Assembly (NCBI GenBank): GCA_035771165.1
Contig: JAWNZC010000328.1
Location: 243,607 to 307,606 of the forward strand
Direction: 5' to 3'
Length of the DNA: 64,000 bases
Source: Paragorgia papillata
Lineage: Eukaryota > Cnidaria > Anthozoa > Scleralcyonacea > Coralliidae
The position numbers and the translations under genes are program-made. Of this stretch, positions 42,285-56,110 are shown piece after piece (the stretch's first letter is position 1; every line of letters begins with the position of its first letter). The notes below the pieces were generated by a model, which was not told where the DNA came from, searched no databases, and was given only the letters and a program-made list of their open reading frames with translations.

Positions 42285-45200
42285 ACAACAATCGAAATAT
42301 ACCGGTAAGTTGAATTGCTTTCTATAGTAGAGTTGGGGTTTGCGATTCCTTTAGCTGTCCTTACTGATTCTTAGTCCTAGCTGTAATCATTGTTCTCTTG
42401 AGGGCAATGAAACCTATTCCTACCCACTTCCTATAAATTACCTGGTACCCCTGTCGCTTATGTCACCTCTACTGTAGAAAGCAATACAACTTCCTACCCA
42501 AGGACCTTTCCCTGCTATGTCTATTTCCACCTCTGCACTGAGAAAATCACAGCCACAAATACTGGGAGCTATAGGGTTCTATTTGGTTGGTGGTTGCTGA
42601 GCTCAAATGCAGTATTTCGGTCCAAAATCTGGTGATAAAAAATTGTGCTCAAAGGTAATATACTAGTCAAGGGCCCCCTTGCATTTTGCAACTTGTGGTT
42701 CAGGGCCTGGTTGCCAGTACAGTATAGTTTTTTCTGCAACATTTGTTGCCTGTGGGATTTGTGGGCCTAAGTGGTTAATAATTATAGTGTTTGACAAGAG
42801 ACCATGAAGTAACCACATTGGGTGGGGTGTGTGGCTATTGGTTACTTTTGACCCTGCATTTTGCCCCAGCAGCCACTGACAGAACATTGAGGCTATCTCT
42901 GTACTGCAGGCATGATCTTTTCTTTGCAGCGATGGGAGTAGAGATAGTAGAGAAAAGATCTTGGATATTAAGTTGAATTGCTTTCTATAGTAGAGTTGGG
43001 GTTTGCGATTCCTTTAGCTGTCCTTACTGATTCTTAGTCCTAGCTGTAATCATTGTTCTCTTGAGGGCAATGACACCTACTCCTACCCACTTCCTATAAA
43101 TTACCTGGTACCCCTGTCGCTTATCTCACCTCTACTGTAGAAAGCAATACAACTTCCTACCCAAGGACTTTTTCCTGCTATGTCTATTTCCACCTCTACA
43201 CTGAGAAAATCACAGCCACAAATACTGGGAGCTATAGGGTTCTATTTGGTGGTGCTGAGCTCAAATGCAGTATTTCGGTCCAAAATCTGGTGATAAAAAA
43301 TTGTGCTCAAAGGTAATATACTAGTCAAGGGCCCCCTTGCATTATGCAACTTGTGGTTCAGGGCCTGGTTGCCAGTACAGTATAGTTTTTTCTGCAACAT
43401 AAGTTGCCTGTTGGATTTGTGGGCCTAAGTGGTTAATAATTATAGTGTTTGACAAGAGACCATAAAGTAACCACATTTGGTGGGGGTGTGGCTATTGGTT
43501 ACTTTTGACCCTGCATTTTGCCCCAGCAGCCACTGACAGAACATTGAGGCTATCTCTGTACTGCAGGCATGATCTTTTCTTTGCAGCGATGGGAGTAGAG
43601 ATAGTAGAGAAAAGATCTTGGATATTAAGTTGAATTGCTTTCTATAGTAGAGTTGGGGTTTGCGATTCCTTTACCTGTCCTTACTGATCCTTAGTCCTAG
43701 CTGTAATCATTGTTCTCTTGAGGGCAATGACACCTCTCCTACCCACTTCCTATAAATTACCTGGTACCCCTGTCGCTTATCTCACCTCTACTGTAGAAAG
43801 CAATACAACTTCCTACCCAAGGACTTTTTCCTGCTATGTCTATTTCCACCTCTGCACTGAGAAAATCACAGCCACAAATACTGGGAGCTATAGGGTTCTA
43901 TTTAGTTGGTGGTTGCTGAGCTCAAATGCAGTATTTCGTTCCAAAATCTGGTGATAAAAAATTGTGTGCAAAGGTAATATACTGGTCAAGGGCCCCCTTG
44001 CATTATGCAACTTGTGGTTCAGGGCCTAGTTGCCAGTACAGTATAGTTTTTTCTGCAACATATGTTGCCTGTGGGATTTGTGGGCCTAAGTGGTTAATAA
44101 TTATAGTGTTTGACAAGAGACCATGAAGTAACCACATTGGGTGGGGTGTGTGGCTATTGGTTACTTTTGACCCTGCATTTTGCCCCAGCAGCCACTGACA
44201 GAACATTGAGGCTATCTCTGTACTGCAGGCATGATCTTTTCTTTGCAGCGATGGGAGTAGAGATAGTAGAGAAAAGATCTTGGATATTAAGTTGAATTGC
44301 TTTCTATAGTAGAGTTGGGGTTTGCGATTCCTTTACCTGCCCTTACTGATCCTTAGTCCTAGCTGTAATCATTGTTCTCTTGAGGGCAATGACACCTCTC
44401 CTACCCACTTCCTATAAATTACCTGGTACCCCTGTCGCTTATCTCACCTCTACTGTAGAAAGCAATACAACTTCCTACCCAAGGACTTTTTCCTGCTATG
44501 TCTATTTCCACCTCTGCACTGAGAAAATCACAGCCACAAATACTGGGAGCTATAGGGTTCTATTTAGTTGGTGGTTGCTGAGCTCAAATGCAGTATTTCG
44601 TTCCAAAATCTGGTGATAAAAAATTGTGTGCAAAGGTAATATACTGGTCAAGGGCCCCCTTGCATTATGCAACTTGTGGTTCAGGGCCTAGTTGCCAGTA
44701 CAGTATAGTTTTTTCTGCAACATATGTTGCCTGTGGGATTTGTGGGCCTAAGTGGTTAATAATTATAGTGTTTGACAAGAGACCATGAAGTAACCACATT
44801 GGGTGGGGTGTGTGGCTATTGGTTACTTTTGACCCTGCATTTTGCCCCAGCAGCCACTGACAGAACATTGAGGCTATCTCTGTACTGCAGGCATGATCTT
44901 TTCTTTGCAGCGATGGGAGTAGAGATAGTAGAGAAAAGATCTTGGATATTAAGTTGAATTGCTTTCTATAGTAGAGTTGGGGTTTGCGATTCCTTTACCT
45001 GCCCTTACTGATCCTTAGTCCTAGCTGTAATCATTGTTCTCTTGAGGGCAATGACACCTCTCCTACCCACTTCCTATAAATTACCTGGTACCCCTGTCGC
45101 TTATCTCACCTCTACTGTAGAAAGCAATACAACTTCCTACCCAAGGACTTTTTCCTGCTATGTCTATTTCCACCTCTGCACTGAGAAAATCACAGCCACA

Positions 45201-48200
45201 AATACTGGGAGCTATAGGGTTCTATTTAGTTGGTGGTTGCTGAGCTCAAATGCAGTATTTCGGTCCAAAATCTGGTGATAAAAAATTGTGTGCAAAGGTA
45301 ATATACTGGTCAAGGGCCCCCTTGCATTATGCAACTTGTGGTTCAGGGCCTAGTTGCCAGTACAGTATAGTTTTTTCTGCAACATATGTTGCCTGTGGGA
45401 TTTGTGGGCCTAAGTGGTTAATAATTATAGTGTTTGACAAGAGACCATGAAGTAACCACATTGGGTGGGGTGTGTGGCTATTGGTTACTTTTGACCCTGC
45501 ATTTTGCCCCAGCAGCCACTGACAGAACATTGAGGCTATCTCTGTACTGCAGGCATGATCTTTTCTTTGCAGCGATGGGAGTAGAGATAGTAGAGAAAAG
45601 ATCTTGGATATTAAGTTGAATTGCTTTCTATAGTAGAGTTGGGGTTTGCGATTCCTTTACCTGTCCTTACTGATCCTTAGTCCTAGCTGTAATCATTGTT
45701 CTCTTGAGGGCAATGACACCTCTCCTACCCACTTCCTATAAATTACCTGGTACCCCTGTCGCTTATCTCACCTCTACTGTAGAAAGCAATACAACTTCCT
45801 ACCCAAGGACTTTTTCCTGCTATGTCTATTTCCACCTCTGCACTGAGAATATCACAGCCACAAATACTGGGAGCTATAGGGTTCTATTTAGTTGGTGGTT
45901 GCTGAGCTCAAATGCAGTATTTCGGTCCAAAATCTGGTGATAAAAAATTGTGTGCAAAGGTAATATACTGGTCAAGGGCCCCCTTGCATTATGCAACTTG
46001 TGGTTCAGGGCCTAGTTGCCAGTACAGTATAGTTTTTTCTGCAACATATGTTGCCTGTGGGATTTGTGGGCCTAAGTGGTTAATAATTATAGTGTTTGAC
46101 AAGAGACCATGAAGTAACCACATTGGGTGGGGTGTGTGGCTATTGGTTACTTTTGACCCTGCATTTTGCCCCAGCAGCCACTGACAGAACATTGAGGCTA
46201 TCTCTGTACTGCAGGCATGATCTTTTCTTTGCAGCGATGGGAGTAGAGATAGTAGAGAAAAGATCTTGGATATTAAGTTGAATTGCTTTCTATAGTAGAG
46301 TTGGGGTTTGCGATTCCTTTACCTGCCCTTACTGATCCTTAGTCCTAGCTGTAATCATTGTTCTCTTGAGGGCAATGACACCTCTCCTACCCACTTCCTA
46401 TAAATTACCTGGTACCCCTGTCGCTTATCTCACCTCTACTGTAGAAAGCAATACAACTTCCTACCCAAGGACTTTTTCCTGCTATGTCTATTTCCACCTC
46501 TGCACTGAGAAAATCACAGCCACAAATACTGGGAGCTATAGGGTTCTATTTAGTTGGTGGTTGCTGAGCTCAAATGCAGTATTTCGGTCCAAAATCTGGT
46601 GATAAAAAATTGTGTGCAAAGGTAATATACTGGTCAAGGGCCCCCTTGCATTATGCAACTTGTGGTTCAGGGCCTAGTTGCCAGTACAGTATAGTTTTTT
46701 CTGCAACATATGTTGCCTGTGGGATTTGTGGGCCTAAGTGGTTAATAATTATAGTGTTTGACAAGAGACCATGAAGTAACCACATTGGGTGGGGTGTGTG
46801 GCTATTGGTTACTTTTGACCCTGCATTTTGCCCCAGCAGCCACTGACAGAACATTGAGGCTATCTCTGTACTGCAGGCATGATCTTTTCTTTGCAGCGAT
46901 GGGAGTAGAGATAGTAGAGAAAAGATCTTGGATATTAAGTTGAATTGCTTTCTATAGTAGAGTTGGGGTTTGCGATTCCTTTACCTGTCCTTACTGATCC
47001 TTAGTCCTAGCTGTAATCATTGTTCTCTTGAGGGCAATGACACCTCTCCTACCCACTTCCTATAAATTACCTGGTACCCCTGTCGCTTATCTCACCTCTA
47101 CTGTAGAAAGCAATACAACTTCCTACCCAAGGACTTTTTCCTGCTATGTCTATTTCCACCTCTGCACTGAGAAAATCACAGCCACAAATACTGGGAGCTA
47201 TAGGGTTCTATTTAGTTGGTGGTTGCTGAGCTCAAATGCAGTATTTCGTTCCAAAATCTGGTGATAAAAAATTGTGTGCAAAGGTAATATACTGGTCAAG
47301 GGCCCCCTTGCATTATGCAACTTGTGGTTCAGGGCCTAGTTGCCAGTACAGTATAGTTTTTTCTGCAACATATGTTGCCTGTGGGATTTGTGGGCCTAAG
47401 TGGTTAATAATTATAGTGTTTGACAAGAGACCATGAAGTAACCACATTGGGTGGGGTGTGTGGCTATTGGTTACTTTTGACCCTGCATTTTGCCCCAGCA
47501 GCCACTGACAGAACATTGAGGCTATCTCTGTACTGCAGGCATGATCTTTTCTTTGCAGCGATGGGAGTAGAGATAGTAGAGAAAAGATCTTGGATATTAA
47601 GTTGAATTGCTTTCTATAGTAGAGTTGGGGTTTGCGATTCCTTTACCTGTCCTTACTGATCCTTAGTCCTAGCTGTAATCATTGTTCTCTTGAGGGCAAT
47701 GACACCTCTCCTACCCACTTCCTATAAATTACCTGGTACCCCTGTCGCTTATCTCACCTCTACTGTAGAAAGCAATACAACTTCCTACCCAAGGACTTTT
47801 TCCTGCTATGTCTATTTCCACCTCTGCACTGAGAAAATCACAGCCACAAATACTGGGAGCTATAGGGTTCTATTTAGTTGGTGGTTGCTGAGCTCAAATG
47901 CAGTATTTCGTTCCAAAATCTGGTGATAAAAAATTGTGTGCAAAGGTAATATACTGGTCAAGGGCCCCCTTGCATTATGCAACTTGTGGTTCAGGGCCTA
48001 GTTGCCAGTACAGTATAGTTTTTTCTGCAACATATGTTGCCTGTGGGATTTGTGGGCCTAAGTGGTTAATAATTATAGTGTTTGACAAGAAACCATGAAG
48101 TAACCACATTGGGTGGGGTGTGTGGCTATTGGTTACTTTTGACCCTGCATTTTGCCCCAGCAGCCACTGACAGAACATTGAGGCTATCTCTGTACTGCAG

Positions 48201-50410
48201 GCATGATCTTTTCTTTGCAGCGATGGGAGTAGAGATAGTAGAGAAAAGATCTTGGATATTAAGTTGAATTGCTTTCTATAGTAGAGTTGGGGTTTGCGAT
48301 TCCTTTACCTGCCCTTACTGATCCTTAGTCCTAGCTGTAATCATTGTTCTCTTGAGGGCAATGACACCTCTCCTACCCACTTCCTATAAATTACCTGGTA
48401 CCCCTGTCGCTTATCTCACCTCTACTGTAGAAAGCAATACAACTTCCTACCCAAGGACTTTTTCCTGCTATGTCTATTTCCACCTCTGCACTGAGAAAAT
48501 CACAGCCACAAATACTGGGAGCTATAGGGTTCTATTTAGTTGGTGGTTGCTGAGCTCAAATGCAGTATTTCGGTCCAAAATCTGGTGATAAAAAATTGTG
48601 TGCAAAGGTAATATACTGGTCAAGGGCCCCCTTGCATTATGCAACTTGTGGTTCAGGGCCTAGTTGCCAGTACAGTATAGTTTTTTCTGCAACATATGTT
48701 GCCTGTGGGATTTGTGGGCCTAAGTGGTTAATAATTATAGTGTTTGACAAGAGACCATGAAGTAACCACATTGGGTGGGGTGTGTGGCTATTGGTTACTT
48801 TTGACCCTGCATTTTGCCCCAGCAGCCACTGACAGAACATTGAGGCTATCTCTGTACTGCAGGCATGATCTTTTCTTTGCAGCGATGGGAGTAGAGATAG
48901 TAGAGAAAAGATCTTGGATATTAAGTTGAATTGCTTTCTATAGTAGAGTTGGGGTTTGCGATTCCTTTACCTGTCCATACTGATCCTTAGTCCTAGCTGT
49001 AATCATTGTTCTCTTGAGGGCAATGACACCTCTCCTACCCACTTCCTATAAATTACCTGGTACCCCTGTCGCTTATCTCACCTCTACTGTAGAAAGCAAT
49101 ACAACTTCCTACCCAAGGACTTTTTCCTGCTATGTCTATTTCCACCTCTGCACTGAGAAAATCACAGCCACAAATACTGGGAGCTATAGGGTTCTATTTA
49201 GTTGGTGGTTGCTGAGCTCAAATGCAGTATTTCGTTCCAAAATCTGGTGATAAAAAATTGTGTGCAAAGGTAATATACTGGTCAAGGGCCCCCTTGCATT
49301 ATGCAACTTGTGGTTCAGGGCCTAGTTGCCAGTACAGTATAGTTTTTTCTGCAACATATGTTGCCTGTGGGATTTGTGGGCCTAAGTGGTTAATAATTAT
49401 AGTGTTTGACAAGAGACCATGAAGTAACCACATTGGGTGGGGTGTGTGGCTATTGGTTACTTTTGACCCTGCATTTTGCCCCAGCAGCCACTGACAGAAC
49501 ATTGAGGCTATCTCTGTACTGCAGGCATGATCTTTTCTTTGCAGCGATGGGAGTAGAGATAGTAGAAAAAAGATCTTGGATATTAAGTTGAATTGCTTTC
49601 TATAGTAGAGTTGGGGTTTGCGATTCCTTTACCTGTCCTTACTGATCCTTAGTCCTAGCTGTTATCATTGTTCTCTTGAGGGCAATGACACCTACTCCTA
49701 CCCACTTCCTATAAATTACCTGGTACCCCTGTCGCTTATCTCACCTCTACTGTAGAAAGCAATACAACTTCCTACCCAAAGGACTTTTTCCTGCTATGTC
49801 TATTTCCACCTCTGCACTGAGAAAATCACAGCCACAAATACTGGGAGCTATAGGGTTCTATTTAGTTGGTGGTTGCTGAGCTCAAATGCAGTATTTCGGT
49901 CCAAAATCTGGTGATATAAAATTGTGTGCAAAGGTAATATACTGGTCAAGGGCCCCCTTGCATTATGCAACTTGTGGTTCAGGGCCTAGTTGCCAGTACA
50001 GTATAGTTTTTTCTGCAACATATGTTGCCTGTGGGATTTGTGGGCCTAAGTGGTTAATAATTATAGTGTTTGACAAGAGAGCATGAAGTAACCACATTGG
50101 GTGGGGTGTGTGGCTAGTGGTTACCTTTGACTCTGCATTTCCTACTGAAAGTATACTTCTCCCTGCATTTTGCCCAGCAGCCACTGACAGAACATTAAGG
50201 CTATCCCTGTACTGCAGATGATGCTGTACTTTGCAGCGATGGGAGTAGAGATAGTAGAGAAAAGATCTTGGATATTACCGGTAGTAAGGTTAGATATACT
50301 GCCAAAACAGAGAACGTAGGAATCTAATGTTTCGAGCGAAGAGCGAAAACGTTAGATTCCTACTTTCTCTGTTTCTGCAGTATATCTAACCTTACTATAT
50401 TTCGATATAT
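42285..50410. mobile_element. foldback / Helentron-like element enclosing the 662-bp array
   Basis: The left flank AACAATCGAAATATACCGGT and right flank ending CTATATTTCGATAT form short inverted ends (ATCGAAATATA / TATATTTCGAT). ACCGGTA stands at both inner junctions. Next to the right end is a palindrome (50283-50392: AGGTTAGATATACTGCC ... GCAGTATATCTAACCT). Short inverted ends, an internal tandem core and a subterminal hairpin are the described layout of Helentron-associated elements; that class is an inference. Confidence 0.5.
42307..50275. repeat. twelve tandem copies of a 662-bp unit
   Basis: Units start at 42307, 42970, 43627, 44289, 44951, 45613, 46275, 46937, 47599, 48261, 48923 and 49585. 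The inner nine are almost identical. Units 1, 2 and 12 are more diverged (unit 12 has a ~28-bp insertion). Each unit opens with a ~26-bp inverted repeat (TTGAATTGCTTTCTATAGTA / CTACTGTAGAAAGCAATACA, about 135 bases apart) and closes with GATCTTTTCT...AGAAAAGATC. Short open frames recur only because the units are identical. Confidence 0.97.
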
Positions 50411-50754
50411 GTAGATGAGCTAGATTGCAGTTAGGTATAAAATTGTGTCAAATACTCAACTTTTGTCTTTGGTCTTGTGCATATTTTCTGTGTTGAATGA
50501 AAGGGTATTTACTTTGTACAAAACTTGAGTAGATGTGATTTTATACCTAATTGGAATGCAGCTTATTAAAAGGCTGGCTTGCGCACAGGAGAATTTTTAT
50601 AAACACACAAATGGATGTGTTTGCGTTGTGTCAGCTGTCGGTCCGAAGTAAAAGCTATAACACAAACAGCATATCTATTCTTGTGATTATGAAAATTGTC
50701 TTGAGTGGGTGCCAGCCTTATATAGATGTAGGTGGGGATCTTATGATGTTGTTC
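50411..50754. other. spacer before the 36-bp minisatellite
   Basis: Unique sequence of about 340 bases with no supported gene. A plus-strand frame starting at 50551 runs into the minisatellite and is discounted. Confidence 0.4.
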
Positions 50755-52146
50755 CCTCTATTGCTGCCATTGTGTCTTTGTTCGTTCTCTCCCTCATTAC
50801 TGCCATTGTGTCTTTGTTTGTTCTCTCCCTCATTAATGCTATTGTGTCTTTGTTCGTTCTCTCCCTCATTAATGCTATTGTGTCTTTGTTCGTTCTCTCC
50901 CTCATTAATGCCATTGTGTCTTTGTTTGTTCTCTCCCTCATTAATGCTATTGTGTCTTTGTTCGTTCTCTCCCTCATTAATGCTATTGTGTCTTTGTTCG
51001 TTCTCTCCCTCCCTCATTACTGCCATTGTGTCTTTGTTCGTTCTCTCCCTCATTACTGCCATTGTGTCTTTGTTCGTTCTCTCCCTCATTAATGCTATTG
51101 TGTCCCTCATTACTGCCATTGTGTCTTTGTTCGTTCTCTCCCTCATTACTGCTATTGTGTCTTTGTTCATTCTCTCCCTCATTAATGCTATTGTGTCTTT
51201 GTTTGTTCTCTCCCTCATTAATGCTATTGTGTCTTTGTTCGTTCTCTCCCTCATTAATGCCATTGTGTCTTTGTTCGTTCTCTCCCTCATTACTGCCATT
51301 GTGTCTTTGTTCGTTCTCTCCCTCATTAATGCTATTGTGTCTTTGTTTGTTCTCTCCCTCATTAATGCTGTTGTGTCTTTGTTTGCTCTCTCCCTCATTA
51401 ATGCTATTGTGTCTTTGTGCGTTCTCTCCCTCATTAATGCTATTGTGTCTTTGTTTGTTCTCTCCCTCATTAATGCTGTTGTGTCTTTGTTTGTTCTCTC
51501 CCTCATTAATGCTATTGTGTCTTTGTTCGTTCTCTCCGTCATTAATGCCATTGTGTCCCTCATTACTGCCATTGTGTCTTTGTTCGTTCTCTCCCTCATT
51601 AATGCGATTGTGTCTTTGTTTGTTCTCTCCCTCATTAATGCCATTGTATCTTTGTTCATTCTCTCCCTCATTACTGCCATTGTGTCTTTGTTCATTCTCT
51701 CCCTCATTAATGCTATTGTGTCTTTGTTTGTTCTCTCCCTCATTAATGCTATTGTGTCTTTGTTCGTTCTCTCCCTCATTAATGCTATTGTGTCTTTGTT
51801 TGTTCTCTCCCTCATTAATGCTATTGTGTCTTTGTTTGTTCTCCCTCATTAATGCTATTGTGTCTTTGTTTGTTCTCTCCCTCATTAATGCTATTGTGTC
51901 TTTGTTCGTTCTCTCCCTCATTACTGCTATTGTGTCTTTGTTCGTTCTCCCCCGCGTTAATGCCATTGTGTCTTTGTTCGTTCTCTCCCTCATTACTGCT
52001 ATTGTGTCTTTGTTCGTTCTCTCCCTCATTACTGCTATTGTGTCTTTGTTCGTTCTCTCCCTCATTAATGCTATTGTGTCTTTGTTCGTTCTCTCCCTCA
52101 TTACTGCTATTGTGTCTTTGTTCGTTCTCTCCCTCATTACTGCCGT
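50755..52146. repeat. 36-bp minisatellite, about 38 copies
   Basis: Unit TGTGTCTTTGTTCGTTCTCT plus CCCTCATTAATGCTAT. Variants differ at TTCG/TTTG, AATGC/ACTGC and CTATT/CCATT. Two 24-bp truncated units (about 51100, 51555) and two 4-bp indels (about 51006, 51838) occur. The 36-bp period keeps long frames open on both strands. Confidence 0.96.
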
Positions 52147-52194
52147 AGTCTTCTGCATGGGGTGTTTATTCTTCAGATTTTTATTAGTGCTATC

Positions 52195-53240
52195 ATCGTT
52201 TTGGTGAGGTGTTTGTCCTTAAGATTCTTATCACTACTATCTCCTTTTGGTGAGGTGTTTGTCTGTGATATTCTTAATTACTACCATCATTCTTTTGGTG
52301 GGGTGTTTGTCTGTAAGGTTCTTAATTACTACTATCATTCTTTTGGTGAGGTGTTTGTCTGTAAGGTTCTTAATTACTACTATCATTGTTTTGATGGGGT
52401 GTTTGTCTGTAAAGGTTCTTAATTATTACCATCATTGTTTTGATGGGGTGTTTGTCTGTAAAGGTTCTTAATTATTACCATCATTGTTTTGGTGGGGTGT
52501 TTGTCTGCAAGGTTCTTAATTACTACTATCATTCTTTTGGTGGGGTGTTTGTCTGCAAGGTTTTTAATTACTACTGTCATTCTTTTGGTGGGGTGTTTGT
52601 CTGCAAGGTTCTTAATTACTACTGTCATTCTTTTGGTGAGGTGTTTGTCTGTAAGGTTCTTAATTATTACCATCATTGTTTTGGTGGGGTGTTTGTCTGT
52701 AAGGTTCTTAATTACTACTATCATTCTTTTGGTGGGGTGTTTGTCTGCAAGGTTCTTAATTACTACTGTCATTGTTTTGGTGAGGTGTTTGTCTGCAAGG
52801 TTCTTAATTACTACTATCATTGTTTTGGTGGGGTGTTTGTCTGCAAGGTTCTTAATTACTACTGTCATTCTTTTGGTGGGGTGTTTGTCTGCAAGGTTCT
52901 TAATTACTACTGTCATTGTTTTGGTGAGGTGTTTGTCTGCAAGGTTCTTAATTACTACTATCATTGTTTTGGTGGGGTGTTTGTCTGCAAGGTTCTTAAT
53001 TACTACTGTCATTCTTTTGGTGGGGTGTTTTGTCTGCAAGGTTCTTAATTACTACTGTCATTCTTTTGGTGAGGTGTTTGTCTGTAAGGTTCTTAATTAT
53101 TACCATCATTCTTTTGGTGTGGTGTTTGTCTGTGAGATTTTTAATTACTCCTATCATCCTTTTAGTGGGGTGTTTGTTTGTAAGATTCTTAAATATTACC
53201 ATTGTCGTTTTGGCGAGGTCTTTGCTATACGATTCTTTGT
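52195..53240. repeat. 48-bp minisatellite, about 22 copies
   Basis: Unit GTTCTTAATTACTACTATCA, then TTCTTTTGGTGGGGTGTTTG and TCTGCAAG. Copies vary at the GGGG/GAGG and CTGCAAG/CTGTAAG sites. It directly follows the 36-bp array. Confidence 0.96.
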
Positions 53241-53459
53241 CTGTTTGAGATTTTTATTACTGCCATCTTGTTTCCAAAAATATTTGTCAGGTGAAGTAGT
53301 GTAGGTGTTTTGGCTGCTTTAAATTGATGTCATCTTTTTGACATATACAATATTGTTTTATTTCAATATTTTGTCACATTTTACTCTGATGTAGAACTCT
53401 GTTCACAATGTCAGTATTCATTACTAATAATCTATGCAGTTTTATCTAAAAATATGTAT

Positions 53460-54590
<1,131 letters not shown>

Positions 54591-54639
54591 TACATCTTAC
54601 TATAAACTATATACAGTTATATATATTTGTTGTGTGTCA

Positions 54640-54764
54640 CAACTGTCAGTTTCACGCGGGGCGATCTTCAGTTGCGACACTCAACATTTTGAGGTAAGCC
54701 CACTTAAACTATACTATATTCGCTCTACCTCTATGGTATTGAGCACTTTCCGACATTTCATGAA

Positions 54765-54798
<34 letters not shown>

Positions 54799-55225
54799 GT
54801 ATGTATTTGTGACAGTGTATGTACGTGTGTAAATGTGTTGTCTATTATCAAAAGTGGTTTTTAGTCCAAACTAACTTAATTAAATTAACTTAAAATTAAA
54901 TCAATTAAAATTAAATTTTATTGTATGATGAGAAAGTTCTTTTGATAATATGGTCTATGTTGGGATATATTGTTGTCGAGCAAGGTCTTGTGAGAATACA
55001 TATATTATATATATATATTCAAACAAACAAACAAAGTGTTGTTCGCGAAATGTTGAAAAGTGCTCAATACTGTAAAGATAGAGCGAATATACTATATAAG
55101 TGGGCTTACCTCAAATGTTGATGGTCGCTACTGTCAGTTTCACACTGGGCGATCTTTAGGTGCCTGAAGATTGCCCAGCGTGAAACTGACAGTAGTGACC
55201 ATCAACATTTGAGGTAAGCCCACTT
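54640..55225. mobile_element. foldback element with a long terminal hairpin
   Basis: 54640-54765 (GTCAGTTTCACGCGGGGCGA, TTTTGAGGTAAGCCCACTT, TTGAGCACTTTCC) is repeated inverted over about 55050-55140. The right end, 55098-55156 with 55167-55225, is a hairpin of 59-base arms with only a few mismatches and a 10-base loop. The interior is AT-rich simple sequence. Confidence 0.8.
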
Positions 55226-55228
55226 ATA

Positions 55229-55261
<33 letters not shown>

Positions 55262-55429
55262 GTGAGGTGTGGGAATGAAATACTGACAATTTGAGTGGAG
55301 TGCTTTATAGTAGTGAAATGTGATATAATATTGAAAGTGTTTATGTGCTAAGGTATCTGACAAATATTTTTGCAATGAATGAAGAGATTGTTTTTCTCTT
55401 GCTGTTCTGTCATTTGGCTGTGCTCTGGT
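55226..55429. repeat. short GT/TA microsatellite and unique spacer
   Basis: GTGTGTGTGTGTATATATAT at about 55230-55260, then about 170 bases without recognisable features. Confidence 0.7.
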
Positions 55430-56110
55430 TTAGTTGTAGTTGTCTTCTCTTTCTCTCTTTTTTGTTTGTGGGTTGTGGCTTAGTTTATGTGTACTAGTGT
55501 TGTACTCTCTTTCTTTCTTTTTCCTGTTAGATTGTGCCCTATCATGTACTAGTCCTTTTTTCTCTGGATTCTGTCCTAGTTTTACTTGTACTAGTTTACT
55601 TGTGTTTGTTTTTTCTTTGGATTCTGCTCTAGTTTAGTTGTTGTAGTGTTGTTCTCTTTCTCTCGTGTCTGTCTTTGTTTTTTCTTTCGGTTTAGCCTAG
55701 TTTACTTGCACACATATTCATTTTGTCTTTTTCTCTTTGTTCTTTCTCAGGGTTTTGCGCTAGTTGTTTTGTAGATATTCTGTTTTTCTGCTCTTTTTTC
55801 TATTTGTTTTTGCTCTTTCTTTTTTCTTGGGGTCTTTCACTAGTGTGTTTGTACATGTCTTCTGCTGTCTCTTTGGATTCTGCTCTGGGTGCTGGCCTAT
55901 TTTGTATCTATACTCATCCTGTGCTGTTTATTTGGGGGTTTTTTTTCCTTGGGTCCTGGTCAAGTTTAATTGTGCTTGTACTTGTGTTGTCTCTCTCTCT
56001 TCTTTCTTTGGGTTCTACTGTAGTTTATTTGTACTCGTACTTGTCTTCCACTCTTTCTTTCTGTCTTGTCTCCCTGGGTCTTGTTGTAGTTTATTTGTAT
56101 CTATCAATGG
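55430..56110. repeat. T-rich degenerate tandem repeat, about 60-75 bp
   Basis: Recurrent words: TTTGGATTCTGCTCTAGTTT, TTTACTTGTACT and GTTGTTCTCTTTCTCTC. Periodicity is irregular and copies are strongly diverged. Open frames reading Phe/Leu/Ser/Cys here are compositional. Confidence 0.7.

Noticed and set aside
42663..50184. Sets of 60-78 codon frames repeated every 662 bp
   Set aside because: Repeated only because the units are near-identical; overlapping on both strands, with no protein-like features.
29580..50275. Regularly spaced repeats resembling a CRISPR array
   Set aside because: Units are contiguous with no unique spacers and the surrounding genes are animal genes.
50551..52207. Frames of 365-433 codons with 12-residue repeats on both strands
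   Set aside because: Produced by a 36-bp period; open frames occur simultaneously in several frames and both strands, and 4-bp indels break each one.
52162..53304. Frames with 16-residue repeats
   Set aside because: Same effect from the 48-bp period; no start context or non-repetitive domain.
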